DNA of 64,000 nt, from NCBI GenBank assembly GCA_003550325.1, contig QKWP01000666.1, positions 182,393 to 246,392 of the forward strand, read 5' to 3'. Below the pieces are notes generated by a model. The model had not been told where the DNA came from. It worked only from the letters and a program-made list of their open reading frames with translations, and searched no databases. Shown here piece after piece: positions 48,770-58,922 of the stretch; within the stretch, counting starts at the first letter, position 1; each line of letters opens with the position of its first letter. The stretch is from Gigaspora rosea (taxonomy: Eukaryota; Glomeromycota; Glomeromycetes; Diversisporales; Gigasporaceae). Made by a program: the position numbers and the translations under genes.

Positions 48770-49450
48770 GATAATGTATCAACATTATTATGTTTATGGC
48801 CAGGTCAATGTATTACTATGAAGTTTAAGATTCAAATCATAAAATCCAACAGGCTCTCCTTTCCTTTAATTCAGACATACAAAGCTATTGTAGAGCAGAG
48901 TGATCAGTAATTAGGTAAAACAGGCCCCGAATAATCTATGTGAGGTTATATTTGAGCATCATAGTAAAATTTTTTTGGTTAGCACTTTTGTTTTGGTATG
49001 TATAAGCTATATTTTAAACACTAGATCAAATCGAACTTTTATCCACCTTTAACTTTTTTTTGAAATATAAATTCTAAAAAAAAAAAAAAAAACTGACTTA
49101 TATTCTCTAAAAAAAACAAAAAAAATGGACTTACATTCTCTAAAAAAAAACTGAACTTACATTTTCTAAAAAAAAACTGAACTTATATTCTCTAAAAAAA
49201 ATATATATATATATTAGCAATTTTTCAAATATGATCTCACATAGATTATTCAGGGTCCTTGTAAAACAGTTTACTTTCTAGGTATTAATGGAAGTGTTCA
49301 ATGGCCCAAATAATTGGAAGGCATTTTAACTTGGTACAGAATAATTTTTTACATTTTTGTTCAAACATAAGTAATAACATATTCATTCTTGCTATTGTTT
49401 AGTTGAGCAAGCACAGCACCTAACTCTAATATCAAAGCATTAGTGTAGTC
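48770..49450 (-). pseudogene. Gypsy RNase H remnant, split by a MITE
   Basis: Before the insertion: YTNALILELGAVLAQLNN, KNEYVITYV, KNYSV and IIWAIEHF-like fragments. After removing 48923-49260 and one 8-bp duplicate, the reading continues KLFYLITDHSALQ, SELKERRACWIL and PGHKHNNVDTLS, the standard gypsy RNase H tail ('TDHxAL'). Stops and shifts are present. Confidence 0.82.
48923..49260. mobile_element. 338-bp MITE with 8-bp TSD in RNase H
   Basis: Inverted ends ggccccgaataatctatgtg and cacatagattattcagggtc. Perfect target duplication gtaaaaca at 48915-48922 and 49261-49268. Inside is a four-copy tandem repeat of about 31 bp (ctgaacttacattctct with A-runs, 49065-49200). The split host reading frame confirms the insertion. 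Confidence 0.88.
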
Positions 49451-49506
49451 ATAAAATAGTTGATCAAATCAGAGTATCATAGTACAGAAGTAGTAGTAAA
49501 GTATTG

Positions 49507-49694
49507 TAGGACAGAACTCAGAAGAACTCTAATACAACTCAGATCTAAGTTTGTATAATATCAGCCAAATAGGCTTATAAAATAGGCCAAAATTTAAAAA
49601 GTTTACTATATAAAAATGCAACATTTGATGAATTTCTATACAAAATTTCCTTGTTTAGTAACCTCTGAGTTATATCAGAGTTTTTCAGGGTCCT
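49507..49694. mobile_element. hAT-type MITE, copy B
   Basis: Matches copies A and C: aactctaatacaactcagat near the left end, atcagagtttttcagggtcc at the right. The left end has extra sequence and no target duplication was recognised. Inside the gypsy element, between RNase H and RT. Confidence 0.75.
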
Positions 49695-49732
49695 TATAGG
49701 ACCCCATAATATAATCCAAGACCTAGGAAGGC

Positions 49733-50330
49733 TCAGATTTGTTTAACTATAGTAAATATAAGAAAATTTTTGATTTTCTCAATCTTTTCTTTATCTGGTG
49801 CAATTCCGTTTTTATTTATCACATAATTTAGAAATTTAATTTCTTTACAGAAAAGTAACCATTTTTTTGAATTTAACTTTAGGTTTGCTTTTTCGATTTT
49901 TTTTAAAAACTTAATAGAGGTACAAAAGGTGATCTTTGAACATATGAGAATAAATAGTGATATCATCCAAGTACACAACCAAGAATTTATTAAAAAATGG
50001 CTCTAACACATGATTCAAATATCGATGTAATACTACATAAACCAAATAGTATAATATTAAATGCGTATATGCTAAATTTAGTTATAAATATAGTTTACTT
50101 CTTATCTTCTTCTTTAACTTTAACTTGCCAGTATCTGCTAGCCAAATCAAGACTAGAAAACCATTTGCCCCTCAAAAACTGACAAGATTTCATTAATATT
50201 GGGCTGGGGATATACATAAAATCATACAAGCAAAAGGACAGCCTGGTTAACTAGTTTGAGTTTTTTTAGAATCAACTCCTGCTTACAATTTTTTCATTAA
50301 CCCATATCACTAGTGATACTTTGTATGAGT
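49733..50330 (-). pseudogene. Gypsy reverse transcriptase remnant
   Basis: Minus-strand readings: FSSLDLASRYWQVKVKEEDKK (RT palm), FGLCS, YLDDITIYS-like (here WMISLF, with YLDD visible one frame over), then KKIEKANLKLNSKKWLLF, EIKFLNYVINKNGIAPDKEK. This is the Ty3/gypsy RT pattern, which copies element RNA into DNA. The catalytic YLDD stretch needs a frame change and stops are present. Confidence 0.88.
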
Positions 50331-50752
50331 TCTATAAATTCCTTAAAATTTCCTAAAGGAGTAGAATATTAAATGCTTAGTATTAATTTTAACAATTACA
50401 TTTTTACAATATAGAATTTGGGACTAAATACTGCTTTTTGAATTCCCAAAAATATTCTAAGTTTTTTCTAAAAATACAATTACAGAATAAGTGACTCTTT
50501 GCCAATTGCAAAATTGTTAGAATGTTTGTGTTATGACTTTTTAGAATTAGTAACAAATTCTACATGAATTGTATAGTACAATTATTCCTATTGTTTGCTA
50601 ATATTTTAACTGGTATTCTTTTATGAGATTTATATGTGCATCAAAACTCATGCACTATTTAGACAAATTTCTTTTATGGTTTGAGTATAAATCTTATAGT
50701 TATTACCAAAATTATTACACTTGGAATTAGCCTCTTAATTTAATTCAAGGGA

Positions 50753-50929
50753 CAGGACCCAAAATATACATATATAGGTCAGGTTAATTATAGGGTTACT
50801 AAAAAAGAAAGATCTGTAGAAAAAACTTTAAAAATAAGCAAAAAATACTTTAAATAGAAAAGATCTGCATAAAAAATCTCAAAAATAAGCAAACTCATAC
50901 CTAACCTATCTATGTATATTTCGAGGTTC
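50753..50929. mobile_element. 177-bp MITE with 8-bp TSD in LTR
   Basis: Inverted ends caggacccaaaatatac and gtatatttcgaggttc. Perfect duplication tcaaggga at 50745-50752 and 50930-50937; the corresponding position in the other LTR (44.66-44.68 kb) has no insertion. Contains aaaataagcaaa words. Confidence 0.85.
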
Positions 50930-51333
50930 TCAAGGGACTAACATATTTATAGTATGAAGACTATAAAATAGGTGATTTGGTAAGTTAGTAAGTGTTGTTA
51001 AACGATTTAATCCAAGAAAATTTACAAGGTTTTATGAAAGAGGCACAACTAAATGCATATGATGATACAAGTAGTTGTAGATAAGTATTTCTTTAATTTA
51101 ATATGTATAAAGACACAGTTGTACTTTATTAATTAAAATAATAAACTAATACTACTTTTTATCTAGATATTGAGAGTTTAAAGAGAAAAAGGATCATTCA
51201 AACACAGAACCAAGAGTTTAAATATACTACTAAAGAAAGAAAATAAAACTAATTTATTTCAATTTTATCATCTTCTTTGATTAGATTAATTATTAAGATC
51301 AATTAGTGCATTTTACCTTTCATTAAACTAATA

Positions 51334-52097
51334 CCATATATTGCTTAAAATAAGCTAACTTCTAAAATAAGCCACCTCAGTTTTGATCCAAAAACGAAAA
51401 ACACCTTTGACCTGAAAATAAGCTACCTTTTTGTTACACCAAAAATAATAAACAAAAATTTTAGTTCTAAAAATAAGCTAATCTATGATTAATAAATGTT
51501 GCTATATAGTAAAGACTAAATTTTACTAAGCAAATTGATTAAAGTCACTTAAGTAAACTTGTTAGCAGATCAAAATATGCATATCTAAAAATTTTAATAT
51601 AAATCAGAGAACTTTTTATTATTTTGCTTTAATTTTTACATTCAATAGTTTTTTTTTAAAAAAAGCTAATGAATATAAAAATTAAAAGTCAAATAATAAA
51701 AAGTTCTCCGATTTATATTAAAACTTTAAATATATATATTTTGATCTGCTGAACAAGTTTACTTAAGTGACTTTATTCAATTTACTTAGTAGAATTTAGA
51801 CTTTACTATGTAGCAATTATAATCAATTTATCAAAATTGCTTTATAAGTTACTCTAATTATTTTTTATATTTATTTATTGTTTATAACAAATTTATTTAT
51901 TGTTACAATATATTTATTTATTGTCTACAGCATATTTATTTATTTATTTTACCTGTTAGAGTTTTATATTCAAAAATAAGCTACCCTTTGTTGTGCTTTA
52001 ACTTATTTAAAATAGTAAATAACCTGAAAATAAGCTTTTCACAGTTTTTTTGTTAAAAATCAGCAAGAAAAGATAGCTTATTTTTGGCAGCATATGG
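51334..52097. mobile_element. 764-bp AATAAGCTA-word fold-back element in LTR
   Basis: Ends ccatatattgcttaaaataa and complementary ttatttttggcagcatatgg; flanked by TA (51332-51333 and 52098-52099), and the empty site gatactttatgatg is seen in the other LTR. A large internal palindrome is centred near 51655 with arms carrying cttaagtaaacttgtt, similar to the arms of the 327-bp array at 1.5-2.5 kb. AAAATAAGCTA words occur near both ends. Confidence 0.82.
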
Positions 52098-52200
52098 TAC
52101 TTTATGATGCTTATTATAGTAATTGATGTGGATTTTAGTATTGATGATCCAATTGGGCATGTGGGTTAGGTGATTTATAGTGGTATAATTTTAATATAAT

Positions 52201-53172
52201 ACTAGGAGCATATCCCATTTCAGTTTAACAACTAATATAATATGCAACTATCAAATAAAATTAATATATAAGACTGGACTATTCCAATTATAAGAAACAT
52301 GTATGCAATGCTTTTTACTCAAGTTGATATTAAGTCAACAAATCGAAAAGATGCTAAGCATGTTAATGTACATCATAGAACTATCAACCAGAACAAGTCC
52401 AGTTCAGATAATCAAAAGAAGTGAGTATGAGTTGAATAACTTTTTATAAAAGTAATCACTAACTTGATAAAGGTAGCAATGAAAATAAAAATAAATTCAT
52501 GGAAAACACAAACTGGCCTTATATCAATAATTGCTCACTCAACTGCAACAGACCACAATTTGTAACCCAACCTTTCCTTCCAAAGAATCTAGCCATTCTC
52601 ATAATATCAATATAACGTGTTTATACTGACAGCCAGCTGGCATTATAAGATAGTTAGTATTAAACCATACAAATGCAACAAACTCAACAATTTTTCAGAG
52701 CTGTCCAAAATTTTGGATCAGATGCATTAGATCTAATAAAATTTTTATGGTCTTTGGACAAAATTGATTGATTTTGATCCTGCTGACTATAATTCTAATG
52801 CACTCTGATGTATCCCAACCCAGAATTTTGGCGACCCTTATATAAAAACTGGGCCAGCATTAAGCAGCATAAGCAATTGCTTATAGTTATTTCCTGGTGC
52901 AATATTATTGCTATTTCTAGAAGAATCTCATTTTTAGTTTCAATTTCAATAGTATATAAAATTACAGCTAAATAAACCTGCTATTTTTATAACTATAACT
53001 AGTGAATATATTTACATTATATATTCATATTAATAGCTGGCCTACATTATACAGGCAGAAAACCACTAGCTAGAGCTAAATTACACAAACTTAACTGCTT
53101 ACAGTAATCTTTTAGCTCAATATTATTTGCTATTTCCAGAAGCATATCCTGTTTCAGTTTCAACAACTAATA
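52201..53172. repeat. Repeat copies flanking the gypsy element
   Basis: 52207-52250 continues the repeat interrupted at 44637. 52600-52690 and 52850-52960 are partial copies, and 52985-53172 is a fuller uninterrupted copy (aactataactagtgaatat ... agcatatcctgtttcagttt). No gene. Confidence 0.65.
52698..52840. mobile_element. Small palindromic MITE
   Basis: Left ctgtccaaaattttgg...cagatgcattaga is the inverse of right ctaatgcactctg...ccagaattttggcgacc, with about 12 bp missing on the left. No clear target duplication. Confidence 0.5.
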
Positions 53173-53180
53173 ATCTGCAT

Positions 53181-53370
53181 AGGATCCTGAAGAACTTTGA
53201 TACAACTCAGATCTGAGTTTGTATAATTTTAGCAGTATTTGAGCCAAATAGATATATAAAATAGAGCAAAATTTGAAAATTTACTATATAAAAATGCAAT
53301 GTTTATGAATTTCTATACAAAATTTTCTTTTTTAGAATCATCTGAGTTGTATCAGAATTTTCGGGGTCCT
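53181..53370. mobile_element. hAT-type MITE, copy C, with perfect 8-bp TSD
   Basis: Inverted ends aggatcctgaagaactttga and tcagaattttcggggtcct. Perfect duplication atctgcat at 53173-53180 and 53371-53378. Internal gatctgagtttgtataat and ttgaaaatttactatataaa are shared with copies A and B. Confidence 0.9.
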
Positions 53371-53509
53371 ATCTGCATTCATCAAAAAAATTAAAATCCA
53401 GTATATCAGACTGGACTATTCCAATCAGCGTTGTCGTGTATACCATGTCCAAGACTTTTTTTACCTTTGTCCACGTTCAAACATCTACAGGGAATTACAG
53501 AATAGCAGT

Positions 53510-53760
53510 GTGGTATGGGTAATCCGATTAGTCTGGTATGAGGGGTGTACGATACATATTTACAATACTTGTTGGCTATTATATATAATAACTGGTTAGT
53601 ATGGTACGGTTTATAATTTAAAAAATCATACTATACTGATCAGGTATTATAGTAATAATACTATTGTACTGAATTGGTATGGTATAATTTTTAAATAGAA
53701 AACTGTACCAGCTAGGACTTGTAAGTATACTATATTTTTTAACGATAAATCTAGGGTTCG
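53510..53760. repeat. GGTATGG/GTACC word patch
   Basis: Words such as gtggtatgggta, ggtatggtataa, tagtatggtacgg and ctgtaccagc on both strands. Looks like another word-built element, without defined ends. Confidence 0.45.
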
Positions 53761-54390
53761 ATTAATACCAGTGATTGTGTTACCTGAGATCATCTTCCAT
53801 TACACATATATACGTGATTTTTTTTCGCTGTATTTGGGGCAAAACTAAAGACACGAAGTAGGTCGCTAAATCAACATTTCTGAGATTTTTGTGTAGGTAG
53901 GTTTTTTTTTGTGTTTATAGGTTGATTTTTCTTAGTTTTTGATGTCTTTTGGTTGTACTTTTCTAATAGTCTATTTCTTTGTTTATTTGTGATTTTTAAA
54001 TTCCTTTGGTTAGATTGCGATATAGTAAGTTGTTTTTTAACTTTTTTTTCTTTTGTTACTGTGTTGTGTTTTATTTATTTTACTAATTTTTGACTAATAC
54101 ATATTCTTTGGGTGATTTTGAGCAATATCTTCGAATTGGCAAGAATAAAATAAGCTATTGGTAAGAATAGGCTGGCTGGTTTTATAAATATATTCAATTC
54201 GGAAGTCATGTATTTGTAAGAATTAAGAGGTTAATTTTCATATTAATTATTTCAAGTTATTGATAATGCATGCTAATTTTTTTTTCCAACACTTGTTCTT
54301 TAGGTCACCTTTGAGTAATATCTTCGAATTGGAAGATTTTGATAACTACTATAGACTTGGCTGGTTTTATATTTTGCAAGAGCTGAGTTT

Positions 54391-55730
54391 AGCTTTACAG
54401 CTGTTTTCATTATTTTTGGGACATCTGGTAAAAAATTGACCGAATGGTTGTTTGGCCGATTCGATAAATTGTAGATTTCGGGAATAATAAGACTAAATAT
54501 CGGCATACATACTTGTCGCACTTGTAAGTCGTAAAATTTCAATTCCTATTCTTTGGCACGATCCATTTTCGCTCAAACGAAGCCTTGATTCATTTCTAAT
54601 TTTTTTACGACGAAAATTCATTTTTTAAAAAATTGTACAAAATTTCAATTCCTATTCTTTGGCAAAATCCGTTTTCTTTCAAACGAAGCCTTTATTCATT
54701 TTTAATTATTTTTCGACGAAAATTTTTTTTAAAAAATTGTGTAAAATTTCAATTCCTATTCTTTGGCAAGATCCATTTTCATTCAAACGAAGCCTTTATT
54801 ATTTTTCGACGAAATTTTATTTTTAAAAAATTATGTAAAATTTCAATTCCTATTCTTTGGCAAGTTCCATTTTTATTCAAACGAAGCTTTTATTCATTTC
54901 TAATTATTTTTCGACGAAATTTTGTTTTTAAAAATCGTGTAAAATTTCAATTCCTATTCTTTGAAAAGATCCATTTTCGTTCAAACGTAGCCTTTATTTA
55001 TTTCTAATTATTTTTCGACGAAACTTAGTTTTTAAAAAATTGTATAAAACTTCAATTCCTATTCTTTGGCAAGATCCATTTTTGTTCAAACGAAGGCATT
55101 TATTCATTTCTAATTATTTTTCGTTTCTTGTCGAAGAAAAATATATAAATAAATATAAATTTTTTACATTGATTTCGTTTATCATAATTCTTCATGCATT
55201 CTCGACAAATATTAATAATATTTTGGTTGCTTTGAATCCTGACCCTGACCCGAGATTCATTTTTAAACCAGTTGACAAATTCATGATCATAATTAACTTT
55301 TTTAATAGCGGCACCTGTCGAGTAATATATTCGTTATAAAAGTCTAGTTTATATTCGACGTACAAACTAAGCACACCAAACATGTTGGACAATCATTCGA
55401 ACGAAATTTAAAATCGTTGACATTATTGTTATGACATCGTAAAATGACCATTATGATAATTTAAAATGAAATCTACATTTTCTATTCAACCTTCTAACCT
55501 TCTAAAACTCAATTATGCTTGTTTAATATATTCTACTCTAAAACTAACCTCTAACTCTAACTCCTAACCCTAAAAAATGCACTCCAAAAAAATTTATTTT
55601 TTGAGATTTTATAATTTGAGTTATTATTATACTGATTGTACCGAAATAAATAACTTATCGACTTCGGCCGAATAGACTTCGGTCAATTTTTCACCAGATG
55701 TCCAAACCAGCTGTAAAGGTTTTATTAGTA
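54391..55730. mobile_element. 1.3-kb inverted-repeat element
   Basis: Left arm 54391-54476 (tttacagctgttttc ... acatctggtaaaaaattgac ... ggccgattcgataa) is the reverse complement of right arm 55655-55728 (cttatcgacttcggcc ... ggtcaatttttcaccagatgt ... cagctgtaaag). The interior holds a 105-bp minisatellite and telomere-like ctaaccctaa at about 55565. A minus-strand open frame at 54300-54542 lies over the left arm and is not recognised. Confidence 0.65.
54533..55130. repeat. 105-bp minisatellite, six copies
   Basis: The phrase aattcctattctttggcaag starts at 54541, 54647, 54751, 54845, 54949 and 55054 (steps 106, 104, 94, 104, 105), each followed by atccattttcgttcaaacga and atttttcgacgaaa. The near-multiple-of-three period creates a long open frame (54633-55007) that I regard as a repeat translation. 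Confidence 0.9.
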
Positions 55731-56748
55731 AAGTTGGTGGAATGTAACAGATCCATCTGGCTGGGTCTTGTATACGACCATTTACAGTAAAATATTTGCT
55801 CTTAAGCGAAGCAGGTCAAGAGCAAAATTCTTTTGAGAATCTAATATAGTGAATATGAAAATTATTTCGAAGCCGGTATCAGGAAGCTCAAGGTATTGCT
55901 CAACACTTGCTAATATAATTTATAAGTCTTGACCCAGGAAGTAACAATTATCAGATTTTATAGGTTGATTTTTAACTTTTACCCTTCGTTTAATTGAAGC
56001 CATTGATATTTTTCATACTTTATTTATTATTCATTTTATACTTTTTAACATGATTTTCACATCATAACCTATACTTGCAGATTTTTGGTAATTGCTAAAT
56101 ATATACCACTTCCGAATATCAGCTAAGTATCTCTTTTTTAATTCTTACATTTTGGTTTTTTAACAAGTTTTCCTTATTAACTTTAATTGCCTCCGGGATT
56201 TCATATGTACAGTCAAATAGATTATCTAGTTCTACAATTTTGTGATCTTGTTTCTTCAATAATAAATTTATTAGGCAGTACTGTACATCACATCATCAAA
56301 CCAGCCAATTCCAACAGTCTTGTGCTCTCGCACCTTTTTAAAACGATCATGAACAGACCGCGAAATTCAAAGCAAGTTAAATAAAAAAAAAAGAAAAATC
56401 ATCCTATACAATGGTGTAGAAAACCAGAGCGTTTAGCTCAGGATTGTCCAGTGAAAATTGTGCGAGCAGATGTACAGTTTAAGAAGTATGTGAACGAGAA
56501 TATTAAGAATTTAAGAAATCGTAATTGCTCAGATTTTAGCATGAAGGATTTTGTAAATTCACTTTTCTATTGTTTCCAAACTCTAATTGCGTCAAACAAT
56601 ACCAAGTTCTCCAAGGCACACTAATTATGACTAATTTTGACATTCACATACACTGTTATATAGGTTTCCATTTCCTAGTGATTTGGGCCCAATTCACTTA
56701 GCAAGCTCACTTAACTCTTCTTGAACAACATATTGCATAGGTTCTATT
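55731..56748. other. Intergenic with one zinc-knuckle-like remnant
   Basis: At 56400-56452 the plus-strand reading QWCRKPERLAQDCPVK resembles a CCHC knuckle tail (C-x4-H-x4-C with the His position changed), perhaps from a retroelement. Otherwise nothing coding. Confidence 0.4.
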
Positions 56749-56831
56749 CAGTGTTGGCATTTGGACTATGTCTAATTAAAATTTCATTTGACATTTGAAC
56801 ATGGACATATATCGCCCAGTTGCCAACACTA
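56749..56831. mobile_element. 83-bp hAT micro-MITE
   Basis: Ends cagtgttggca (56749) and tgccaacacta (ending 56831) are hAT-type termini, the same terminal motif as the 12643-13843 element. Flanks gttctatt and gtcctatc (56741-56748, 56832-56839) match at 6 of 8 positions, fitting an old 8-bp duplication. Confidence 0.75.
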
Positions 56832-56944
56832 GTCCTATCCATCTAAAATACACAATGACACCTATAATATTCCAAGCATGCAATATATATAGTTCATAAT
56901 GAAAAGGATTTTCATTATTATTCTAGAGGATTTATATATTGAAT

Positions 56945-57901
56945 TACAGCTGTTTTCAAAAAGGTGTGAACAGGTGATTTTTATTGATTTTTATGACATA
57001 TACCCATATGGGGAATCGGAAAATCAGAAATTTAATAATTAACTTTCTATCACGGACATCATACACTTATCAGTGCGAGATGCTTAATCAACACATATTT
57101 TAGGTTTGACGTCCATTGTAATTTTTATATTATTAACCATGTAGCAATTAAGCACCTCGTACTGATAAGTGCGTGATACCCTTTTCTAACCATTATCATT
57201 ATCGCTATATAAACAAATTATTGCAATGTATATTATTTTGTTTTTATAATCGTATTAATATTTATGGCGGATGCACTAGATACAAAACTTATATACAAAA
57301 GAGGGACTTGCTTTAGTTGTCGAAAGTGTTTATACTGTGGAGTTTATTTGCAAACACAAAAATTCAAATGTGATATTACAAAACCACTCATAGATGCAAT
57401 CGAACTGAAGCTGTCAAATATGCGTATACACGAATTTTTATGCCCAATTGGACAGAAGATCAAGTTTCTTTTGCTCGAGAAAAAATATTGCATTATAATT
57501 ATTAAGTAACTCTGAAAGATTCTTTTAATTGTTCACTTTGTTCACGATTGAATACTCTAAATCTTAAAATTTTTATTTTAAGAGATGCATTAAAAGCATT
57601 ATAATTTTTAATTGATCAATAGTTGATTTACTGCATAAAGCAAAATCATATAACATGTAGACTCAAGATGACCACCGTTTTTAGGAATTTATTAAAAATT
57701 TCTTAATTGACCTGTTAAAATTTACCTCTAATTTAGGATAGTATTATTTTATGAACTATAAAAACTATTTCTATTGGGAAATTGGTGAGAATCTTTCTCT
57801 GTTTGAAGCGAGAGTAAAAAAAATAGGAAATTTAAGAAATATCGTGAATTTCCCATGATATGGTGATCCCTGACCGTTCACACCTTTTTGAAAACAGCTA
57901 T
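56945..57901. mobile_element. 0.96-kb TA-flanked inverted-repeat element
   Basis: Ends cagctgttttcaaaaaggtg (56947) and cacctttttgaaaacagc (ending 57899), about 24 bp, flanked by TA as in Tc1/mariner-type elements. A second palindrome lies inside at about 57059-57176 (cacttatcagtgcgagatgc against gcacctcgtactgataagtg). One plus-strand open frame (57264-57509) starts MADALDTKLIYKRG and has CFSCRKCLYCG, two Cys pairs, but no transposase motif; possibly a fragment. Confidence 0.75.
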
Positions 57902-58922
57902 AATATCTTTGTTTTCATCAGATTCTATATTCGTTTGGAGAATTCATACTAGGAATGAATTAATACCTTATTTTATTAATTTCATATTCTGAAGAATTTT
58001 TTATCAAAGTAATTAATTCCTTAGTTTCTCCAATTTTACTTTTTTTCAAAATTTTATACATAAGTGAATTAATGTCTTATTTATGCTATACGTCGAAATC
58101 AATAATTTTTATTGATTCTAAATTGACATAAGTTGTAACACAATTTAGAACAAACTGAGTTATTAATTTCTACTTAATATATTGGTTAATTAGATTTCTC
58201 AAACACCTTAATCAATCTGTCAGAACAGGTTTGAGAGTAAATTTTTATTAATAAAAAGATAGTTTAATAAATCAATTATATTGATTACTCCAATGAACAA
58301 AACACGATATTAAAGTTTAATATATCAGAAAGAAAAATTTTGTCAGCAGAAATTGGTTTAACTGATCAAAGATATTTATTATTTCAATCAACGAAATAGA
58401 GGCAAAAGCACCCTTTTTTTATCATGGAGTTGCACTAATTGGTTGAAATCATTCTTTTTATTATCATTATCATTATGGATCTTTAAAATCATGTCAATGA
58501 ATTACATTCTGGTGGATCCTAAATTTGTTATACATAAATAATATGAATAAGTAAATTTAAGTGTTTAATTTTAAAATTGAACACGCGCTAGATTCAGAAT
58601 CAATTTTTAGTTCTGAATTCTTCAATGATTTTAATATTTAAAGGTAAAAAAAAAAAGGTAATAAAAGAATGGTTAAGAACATCTACATATTTCATTTTAT
58701 TATTTTACTCTGAGCCTTTAGGTTGTAAAATTTATGAAAATGATTAATTTTTCTTGTCTAATTTATAACCTAACCACTTTAAATTAATATTCTTAGTACA
58801 TAAGACTAATATAGCTAACCTTAAAATTTGAGGAAAAAAAAATAATCAAACATTGCTAAAAATTTAATAAGGTATTCTGGCATACTAAAAATATTTGTGA
58901 TGATCTTGTTTAAAATTGACAA
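57902..58922. other. Intergenic downstream of MULE gene
   Basis: AT-rich, about 1 kb, no coding or repeat signal. Confidence 0.5.

Larger units (their letters stand above)
44638..52200 (-). mobile_element. Ty3/gypsy LTR retrotransposon, nested and degenerate
   Basis: Two LTR copies in direct orientation (44638-45176 and about 50715-52200) enclose, on the minus strand, reverse transcriptase (50330-49733), RNase H (49450-48770) and integrase (46400-45500), the Ty3/gypsy order. Only about 390 bp lies between the RT and the 5' LTR, so gag and most of protease are absent. At least six MITE-like insertions interrupt it. Stops and shifts are common throughout; it is not autonomous. Confidence 0.88.
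50715..52200 (-). repeat. Gypsy 5' LTR with two insertions
   Basis: Same sequence order as the other LTR but longer, because of inserted elements at 50753-50929 and 51334-52097. The outer end near 52200 (ttaatataata) is less exact than the corresponding ttaacataaca of the 3' LTR. Confidence 0.78.

Noticed and set aside
54633-55007. 124-codon repeat protein
   Set aside because: Follows from the 105-bp minisatellite; no start context and no conserved motif.
57264-57509. Zinc-finger gene of 81 codons
   Set aside because: Cys pairs present but no known domain and it sits inside an inverted-repeat element; left as part of that element.
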